A stretch of 64,000 nt of DNA from Oncomelania hupensis (lineage: Eukaryota > Mollusca > Gastropoda > Littorinimorpha > Pomatiopsidae), in contig CM072513.1 of the NCBI GenBank assembly GCA_036898135.1, positions 72,810,438 through 72,874,437 on the forward strand, in the 5' to 3' direction. Below the pieces are notes generated by a model that ran no database searches, had not been told where the DNA came from, and worked only from the letters and a program-made list of their open reading frames with translations. Numbering within the stretch: the stretch's first letter is position 1; every line of letters begins with the position of its first letter. Shown piece by piece: positions 57,234 through 64,000 of the stretch. The translations under genes were made by a program, and so were the position numbers.

Positions 57234-58430
57234 CGCACTACAACTGCCCTCCCATGCACTAAAAAAGCACTACCGTGTACTTAGAAAAAAATGGTGTCCT
57301 GGAAAAAAGAGTTTTCCTTGAAAATGAACCCATTTGTAGCTAAGAAAGGCAAGGTCTGGTATCCATTTGTACGTTTATGTAAGTGCACTCACACTCACAC
57401 TCACACGCGCGGACATACACACACACACACAACGCAAACACACTAATCCCAAACAGCAAGGTATTTAAGTGCACACGTTTGTGATTTAAGGTGGTAGGTA
57501 TCTTACAGTGAGGGACAACGTTACGTCATACAGTTCTATTGGCTCTTGCAGCAGCTGTGTTCTGGGTCAACGAACATAACAGTTGTTGGTTGAAAGGGAC
57601 CCCCTTTGGCCACGGCCTCTCGACAGATTCTTTGAACATTCACAGTGAGTGTTGGCCCACTGAAAAAATAAGCTTACAACAAGAAAATAACTGTTTGGAA
57701 AGTATAGTGAGTTTTTAGAGGAATAAATTCCGTAGTTCTTGTGACTATTAATAGCAACAGCTATCCAACATTCTTGAGCTACAAATAGCATCCACCAAAC
57801 ATGATAAGAGACAGAACCCATTACACAAAAAAATTGCTCGAAAGTTTTGTTCGTTTTAGGTTTATAAAATAGACCCTACCATACCTTATCGATCCCCGAC
57901 ACCAAGGACGCACTCTTAAAGTCGCGTGGTTCACTCACAAATAAGGTCAAAGGTCACCCGGCTATGGAAGTGATGTACCGTTAAAACAAGAGAAATCACT
58001 CCCTGTCAGAACCAAAAATGGAAATTCAAAACTTAAGCGGTTGGCGTGAGCAACGACAGCCCACTTTATCCTTGTGTAATGCAGTAACAATGCGAATTTT
58101 AGGGTAAGCCCGTTTGCGCCGAATGTAAACAAAGCCTTGGAATTGGGGCCTTTTAAACCCATGTTTTATTGGGAGAAAACACGTAATGGCAAACAAACTA
58201 TGCTGTACAGGAATTGGCAACAAGCTAGCTTACATAAGCCCACCCTGTGAAATTAAAATTCAACGTAATAATTATTTATGAGACGCGCAACGAATAGTTA
58301 CATACGATGGACAAAAGGATTAAAAACAAAATGTCAAGTGAATAAATAAACAAAATATGACATAGGCAACAGTTAAGTGCAAACGATTGTTAATTTCAAG
58401 ACTAAAATATTTTAACTGGAAGTTAACAGT
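57231..58430. other. No gene recognised
   Basis: Short frames only, with CA-rich patches around 57390-57440. Confidence 0.45.
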
Positions 58431-58431
58431 T

Positions 58432-58505
58432 GTTGTTGTTGTTGTGGTGGTGGTGGTGGTGGTTGCTGTTGTTGTTGTTCTTCTTCTTCTAATTATTATT
58501 ATTAT
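58432..58505. repeat. Compound triplet microsatellite
   Basis: (GTT)n(GGT)n(GTT)n(CTT)n(ATT)n in succession. Confidence 0.93.
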
Positions 58506-58723
58506 AAAAAGGAGTGTATGTGTCTGAGTGTCATTATTTTTTCAATTCATTTAAATTCAAAAAGTTAAATGTTCCGTCTTTTCACCAGAATGTGTATTAT
58601 TAGACAATCAATAACACCCCATCTTAACAATAAAACATAATTATTTATTTTAAAATATATATTTGACAAATTTTACCATTCAGATTTTATGGAAACACGC
58701 TCCATTTCATAAATCATGCTCTG

Positions 58724-58865
<142 letters not shown>

Positions 58866-59027
58866 ATGTATTTTTTATACCGCGAAATCAGACTGTTTGC
58901 TCAAAGCGCTTTTTACACGCATTCGTTCGGACCAACGGTAAAAATATTACACACATACACACACACACACAAACACAAACACACGCGCACTCACCCCCCA
59001 CCCCACACACACACACATACATTTTTT

Positions 59028-59296
59028 TAGAAACGACGTTCTGATGACTGTTGTGAAAAAAAAACAGGGATTATTTTGACACACTTTCAATTTCTTTGAC
59101 ATTATTTTGACATTTTCCAATTTTTGAAGCTATCCCTAACCCTAACCCAAACCCTAACCCTTAACCTAACCCTAATCCTAAAACAGCTCTAACTCAACGG
59201 AGCACTATTTTGACGTCAAAATAGTACGGCCTTCCCAAAAAAGTCAGAAGAAACCATGTGGAGTTTCATGTGTGTGTCATCAGAACGTCGTTTCTA
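59028..59296. mobile_element. 269-bp MITE carrying telomere-like repeats
   Basis: A perfect 21-bp terminal inverted repeat starts TAGAAACGACGTTC (59028-59048 and 59276-59296), inserted in a CA-rich tract. The outermost TA may be a duplicated target. Inside are telomere-like repeats and a perfect 22-bp palindrome centred on TGACGTCA (59204-59225). No coding capacity. The superfamily is unknown. Confidence 0.8.
59134..59180. repeat. Interstitial telomere-like (CCCTAA)n repeats
   Basis: About seven units of CCCTAA with variants (CCCAAA, CCTAAT), inside the MITE. Confidence 0.9.
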
Positions 59297-59991
59297 CATG
59301 CCCATACACACACGCACACACAAATACACCCACACACACACACACACACAAACTGCCATTTAAATTGGAGGAGGAGGTGAGGATCAAGTGGATACACTCA
59401 AGCAGCAACCCCTTCCCCACTCCATGGGTTATATAGACAGATGTTCATCCACAGATCCAGCTAGAAATACCGTTGTTCTTGAGATAGGGCTAAAAAAAAA
59501 AGTGTGTTTTGAACAAAGAAGTAAATTTTGGAGCAACAGACTGACCGCCTACTGAATTGCTACTGAAGGACGACCCATAATGTAAAGTATATGTTTACCA
59601 AAACTCAACAAAATCGCTTGATCCTTTTTTTTGTGGTCATATTAATTCTAATGACGTTGACCTTTGCTTTTAGAGCAAAAATGATTGCACGGAAGGCAAC
59701 CCAGTAAGTAATATCCTTCTTAAGTTTGGTACAAATCCGTTCAGTAGTTCTTGAGATATGGCGTCCAACTAATCGACAGACCGACAGACCGACCTACAGT
59801 TTGCTCGTTTTGTCCTCTACCCCTAACCTTCCCCTCCTCCACCACTATTTCAACGTATTTTTAGAAGCGTCTGGAATACCAAAAGACTGATAGATCCCTA
59901 GTGTATTGTAAGCGATTAAGCTTAGATCACTTCTTTACTATGGGTAAGCTAAATAAGTATTTCGCCCCACTGCCAAAGTTCATAAGATTAC

Positions 59992-59995
<4 letters not shown>
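59297..59995. other. No gene; dispersed repeat phrases
   Basis: A CA tract (59310-59350) is followed by phrases such as GTTCTTGAGATA (59473 and 59747) and GACAGACCGACAGACCGACC (near 59775), typical of dispersed repeats. No coding signal. Confidence 0.5.
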
Positions 59996-60044
<49 letters not shown>

Positions 60045-60068
60045 TTTTTCTCTCTCTTTCTCTCTCAG
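59996..60068. repeat. (CT)n microsatellite, impure
   Basis: CT repeats with T-run interruptions. The preceding ATAAGATTACGAACTC recurs at 60162 before another CT tract, so the two tracts form a duplicated unit. Confidence 0.9.
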
Positions 60069-60198
60069 TTGCTTCGCCTGTACGTAAAGCACTACTATGA
60101 TAATATACTCAAACTACTTGATCCGTATTTAATCAATCAGCATCATCCCAGTACCACTCTCATAAGATTACGAACTCAGTCTGTCCCTCTGTCTGTTT

Positions 60199-60199
60199 G

Positions 60200-60284
<85 letters not shown>

Positions 60285-60290
60285 CTCTCT
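60199..60290. repeat. (CT)n microsatellite
   Basis: About 90 bp of CT followed by a short (CA)n. It shares its upstream ATAAGATTACGAACTC with the tract at 59996. Confidence 0.93.
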
Positions 60291-60374
60291 CACACACACA
60301 CACAGACACACACACGCACAAGCACACTTGTTCACTTAATTGGTGTAATGTAGAATCGAAGCAGATGAGTAGTT

Positions 60375-60905
60375 AGTTAGTTATTGTTATAGAGTCCAGC
60401 GGACTGCAAAGAGCCAAATCAGAACCACAACTTGGTTGAAAGAGGGCCCACCCCTAATTCATATTAAAGATCTGCTTGTAAAAACCCTAATGGTAACATT
60501 TTAGGCACTCCACTAGCCGGTTACTTTACAGTAAAGGCATCCCAAGCAGGGGACGGGGAGGCTATACTGTAATTTATCGAACACCCGTTTACAAACACAA
60601 AATAGAATATAAACACCATTATAAAATATTAACAAAACACATACATATAAAATGCCTACATTGCTAAATAATAATAATATAGAAAGCCCTAGCGACAATT
60701 TGGCAGAATCGTTCAGTATCCCACAAATGAGGAAGTTTGAAAGAGTTTTCAAGAAAAAACGGTAGGTAACAGTCTATCGAAGAAGAAGATAGTACAAGAT
60801 TGATAGAACAGAGTAGGAATGAGAAAGAACAAAGGAGAAAGACAGCGACAGTGGGAACTTAAAGCACTACATTTCCAGAAAGTGGGGATATTATTTATAT
60901 AGAAA
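60375..60905 (-). repeat. Uncharacterised dispersed repeat X, copy 2
   Basis: The inverse match of 54760-55310 along its whole length, with small indels. The 3' tail on the minus strand ends in AACTAACTAACTA. Confidence 0.6.
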
Positions 60906-61289
60906 CCTCCGTCACCCTTACTGGGGAGGAGAAGATGACGCGAAGAACATTTCATAACGTGCAGTCTTGTAACAGTATTGTCTTACAGTATAATTATTGT
61001 CAATAGTACTATGCACACTAATTATATAAATATAATTATACACATACTAATTGATCTTAAAAGACTCCACCCCTCTCTATTTGGTAATCTTTTCTTGTGG
61101 CCGCTTAGAGGGTTGAAATGTGTGAACGTTCGTGACCTCGCACTAGCTGACCCAGTGACGTTAAGGCACCCACGTGCGCACGCGCTGACATGCGCGACTG
61201 ATGACATACGCACCAGTGACACGCTTTTCAGGTTGCATAAGATAATTATTTATTTCCCCTGGCCGCCTTGTAGTAGTGAGTTTTTGAGA
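60906..61289. other. No gene recognised
   Basis: Mixed sequence without conserved frames. Confidence 0.45.
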
Positions 61290-61303
61290 CAGCAACTTAA
61301 CTG

Positions 61304-61501
61304 AGGGGCCGGGTAGCTCAGTTGGTAAGAGCGTCTTGCTAGTAACCGAAAGGTCGCTGGTTCGAATCCCGGATTGGTCAACGTGTGATCATATTATTTT
61401 CCCCTTTACCAACAACTGGCCCGCTGGTGTCAGTATAAATCGGTCCAGTAGTCACCTATATGCGAAAGTGTCGTGTGACTATAATCTACATACAACAACA
61501 A
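61304..61501 (+). mobile_element. SINE-A, full-length copy
   Basis: Head GGGGCCGGGTAGCTCAGTTGG, cited in part, with B box GGTTCGAATCCC. The body and the 3' end GTGTCGTGTGACTATAATC are followed by a CAA-repeat tail. CAGCAACTTA occurs at 61290-61299 and 61502-61511, a probable 10-bp target duplication. Confidence 0.85.
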
Positions 61502-61829
61502 CAGCAACTTATATACACTTGTATACATGGTGACTGTCTAAACTGTATTATCTAAAAATCTTAATATATAATGATGATGTGGTCTAATGTTGATTGGTTA
61601 AAATGTAAACTGATCTCCCTAGGGACTCTGGGGTAGGATTTTATGTGAAACACGGAACCTTCCGAACAAAAAGAACAAAAAGAAAAAACAGGTTCATCGC
61701 ACGTTCATTTTTTTAATCTCAGTTATGTATCATTGCACCGAGGAAACAGCTGTTGACCCGGGATTTTCTAGTGCACTACACTAATAAACTATTGCGGAAT
61801 CAATGAAGACATAATGGGGCCAGCCTGAG

Positions 61830-61888
61830 GTTCCCCTGTGTCTATGTTAGTCAGGTCTATGTTCCCCAGATCTATTTTCCCCTCCGGT
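61830..61888. repeat. CAGGTCTATGTTCCCC minisatellite fragment
   Basis: Three units of the repeat found at 16842-17056. Confidence 0.75.
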
Positions 61889-61889
61889 T

Positions 61890-62100
61890 TTAGTTTGTTA
61901 ACGTCCACACGCTCCATTGGCGATACGCCAGGGATGAGAAGGGTAAGGACACAAATCAGCACTGAACCCTCAGAGCAATCATGCTGCTGAGATGGGCAGC
62001 GAAAAATGGCCACTTTTTTTTTGGCCCACCACGGGAATCGAACCGAGAGTCACCGATGTGACCAGCGAAGGCGCGCTACCTCTGAGCTACCGCGGAGGGC
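61890..62100 (-). mobile_element. SINE-B, near full-length copy
   Basis: The tRNA-like head lies at the right (GGTAGCTCAGAGG on the minus strand) and the body is shared with 22321-22588. The tail is diverged (GACGTTAACAAAC). Confidence 0.8.
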
Positions 62101-62121
62101 AATTCGTGCGTTGGACTATTA

Positions 62122-62561
62122 TTTATATATTTATTTATTTAATCGTTCTTATATAGCGCTTTTCCAGCTCAAGAGCTGCTCACGGCGCTGGCCGATACAG
62201 GATCTAACTCAAGCCACCCGAGGCGCCAACTTGCAGCCTTTGGGCGCATCGTAATAACGCTCCAGACAACTGAGCACAATCCTGGGCAGGCCAGGGATGG
62301 GGGAGAAGGACCTAGGTGCATGCTGGGTGTGTTCTTGTCACCGACACTCACCCGTATAGGACATGAGCGTTAGGATCTTTAAAGTCCGTTATGATGGAAT
62401 GTATGCCACACAGACTAGACTTCAGTTTATACTCTCATCCGAAGGAGTAGGAAACGGGAGTAAAGTTTCTTTCCCAAGGACACAACACAATGCCCCGTCC
62501 TGGGCTCGAACCCGGGACCTTCAGATCCGCAAGCCAAAGCTCTACCATTAGGCCACCTAGC
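62122..62561 (-). mobile_element. SINE-C, full-length 440-bp copy
   Basis: The tRNA-like head on the minus strand (GTGGCCTAATGGTAGAGC, B box GGTTCGAGCCC) is followed by a 330-bp body and the 3' end GAAAAGCGCTATATAAGAAC plus an A-rich tail. GACTATTA flanks it on both sides (62114-62121 and 62562-62569). Confidence 0.85.
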
Positions 62562-62562
62562 G

Positions 62563-62667
62563 ACTATTACTTTAGTAGACACTAATGACTGTATATCTAT
62601 CATTCCGTGCACTATTACTTTAGTAGATACTAATGACTGTACATGTATATCTATCATTCCGTGCATG
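62563..62667. repeat. Two-copy tandem duplication of about 50 bp
   Basis: ACTATTACTTTAGTAGA recurs at 62563 and 62609, each time followed by ACTAATGACTGTA and CTATCATTCCGTGC. Confidence 0.9.
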
Positions 62668-62689
62668 ATCGCAAACCATTGTGGAGTTG

Positions 62690-62850
62690 GGGTAGGGGGA
62701 CTTAGTCCTTGGGAATGTATATAGACCTGGGGTAACAGTCCTGAAGGAACATAGACCTGATGGAAACACGTAGGCTTGAAGAGAAAAAAAAGAAACACAG
62801 ACCTGCTGGGAACACACAGACCTGGGAGAATATAGACCTAAGATAACATA
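62690..62850. repeat. GAACATAGACCTGGGG minisatellite (inverted relative of 16842)
   Basis: About seven irregular units around AACATAGACCTGG, the reverse complement of the unit at 16842-17056. Confidence 0.75.
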
Positions 62851-63758
62851 ACCATGCTGCGAAACTTATGAGCAAGTAAACATCAGTTTTGATCTTGTAT
62901 TATTTAAATTAAGGGGTTGATTGCGTTTCGATTTTTTGGCCTTTTTATCTCATAGCGGGTTTGTGCAGTTCTGTCCTTAGGTGCGAACACAGTGCTTGAG
63001 GTGGTTCCGGTGCAAACCCAATGATGTGCAGGTTTTATTATTGTTGATTGAAACAGATTCATACGGAATGAAATTTAATGAATGAATGGGCTCTTTTTCA
63101 GTATCTTAATCGTCATCATGCATATGACTGTCTGTCTGTCTGTCTGTCTGTCTGTCACTCTCTCTCTCTCTCTCAGAGCCAGAGCACAACGTTTTATTAT
63201 AATAGTTTCTGTGTTATTTAGTTTCAGTGCTACTCTGCTAACAGCTTTATTGTACTACTTGGAATATTGCAGTGCGCTCAACATTATTATCAAATTGCTT
63301 GTACACTTCTTGGTGACAAATACCTATATCTATTCCACTGTTTTTCTGAGCTCAAGTGGAGTTTGAATTTAGTGATTTACAGTGTATAACATTATTCCAA
63401 ATGCAAAATACACTTTGTGATATTCATTCATTCCTATAAATTATAATACACATTTTGAATTCTTTGGGATACTGTCGATATTTTATTTTTGAATTAGTTG
63501 ATTATTAATTTCTTTGAATTTTCTTAAATACATTTCTTATTTTCTATTTCAAGTACTTGTTTGCTTTGACATATTCAGCAATAGTGAGATATTAATAACT
63601 TCTGAGCTCTAACGAGGTTTGTGTAGACTATACGGATTACCATAGTGAGCTCTACCAAGGGTTGTTTGAAGAAACTATAAAACAATCAAGGATTGGTACT
63701 CATAAGGTGAAATAGGATTATTATATTTAAAAAAAATTTTTAAATTATTTTATTTTAA
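62851..63758. other. No gene; (CTGT)n at 63128-63155
   Basis: AT-rich sequence upstream of a LINE ORF. A short (TGTC)n/(CT)n tract lies at 63128-63174. This may be the 5' UTR of that LINE. Confidence 0.45.
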
Positions 63759-64000
63759 ATGGAATCTAATATTTTATGTGGCCATGTCAACATTTACCAT
63801 CTCTACAACAAACTTCATGACATTTGTTCTCTTTTGCAGCGTCACGGATGCCTACATATACTCGGTGTGACGGAAACTAAATTATGTGACTCGAAACATA
63901 GTTCAGAATCAGTATCGATACCACATTATAATTTTATAAGAAAGGATGCTAATTTTCCTGGACACACTGGAATTGGCGTCTACGTTCATAATAATTTAAT
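63759..64000 (+). CDS. LINE ORF2 N-terminus: APE-type endonuclease (runs off the window)
   Basis: The ATG at 63759 opens an uninterrupted 80-codon frame to the window edge. The first endonuclease blocks are visible: HVNIYHLYNKLHDI (first conserved block), ILGVTETKL with the catalytic-region glutamate (TET, about residues 44-46), IPHYNFIRKDA and HTGIGVYVHNN. This pattern is that of the endonuclease of APE-type non-LTR retrotransposons. It nicks target DNA and primes reverse transcription. It belongs to a different family from the endonuclease at 33097-34250. Intactness beyond the edge is unknown. Confidence 0.8.
   Translation, partial: MESNILCGHVNIYHLYNKLHDICSLLQRHGCLHILGVTETKLCDSKHSSESVSIPHYNFIRKDANFPGHTGIGVYVHNNL

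Noticed and set aside
59134..59180. Telomere end or chromosome-fusion scar
   Set aside because: The telomere-like units lie inside a MITE with intact terminal repeats and are only about 47 bp long.

Overview
This window is eukaryotic (animal) nuclear DNA made almost entirely of transposable elements, their decayed copies and simple repeats. I could not identify any host gene. The long (CT)n, (AT)n and pentanucleotide arrays, the tRNA-headed SINEs, APE-type non-LTR retrotransposons, hAT, Harbinger and THAP elements, and a 500-N assembly gap suggest a draft assembly of a marine invertebrate. A mollusc, perhaps a gastropod, is my best guess from the repeat style; the sequence does not prove it.

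Layout. 1.8-6.7 kb: two copies of an internally deleted THAP-type DNA element with SINEs nested in and around them, flanking a hAT element (2949-5464) that carries an inverted duplication of its own first exon and has split a SINE. 6.7-9.8 kb: a non-LTR retrotransposon with 5' UTR, ORF1 and 3' tail but no reverse transcriptase, bounded by an apparent target-site duplication. 11-13 kb: large (AT)n and (CT)n arrays. 13.0-16.4 kb: two decayed LINE ORF1 regions, one with a broken 2A-like motif. 19.5-21.2 kb: an RTE-like LINE. 24-25 kb: a Harbinger-type element. 30.3-34.25 kb: a CR1-like LINE on the minus strand, interrupted by the longest THAP element copy. 35.3-36.6 kb: an unclassified DNA transposon and a foldback. 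36.8-39.6 kb: pentanucleotide arrays. 40-43.7 kb: minisatellite, foldbacks and SINEs. 44-54.4 kb: a four-level nest in which RTE-like sequence holds an L2/CR1-like LINE, which holds a Gmr1-like Ty3/gypsy LTR retrotransposon, whose 3' LTR holds a solo LTR. 54.4-64 kb: dispersed repeats, the gap, a MITE carrying telomere-like repeats, more SINEs, and the 5' end of a LINE endonuclease ORF running off the window.

How the parts relate. At least five SINE families (called A to E here) lack any protein. Two of them share 3' tail motifs with LINEs in the same window: SINE-B with the ORF1-only LINE (GACGTTAA-type tail), and SINE-C and SINE-D with the L2/CR1-like LINE (GCTATATAAAAAT-type tail). This suggests that the LINE machinery mobilised them. 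Target-site duplications give the order of several insertions. The two LTRs of the Gmr1-like element are nearly identical, so that insertion is recent, although its coding region is defective.
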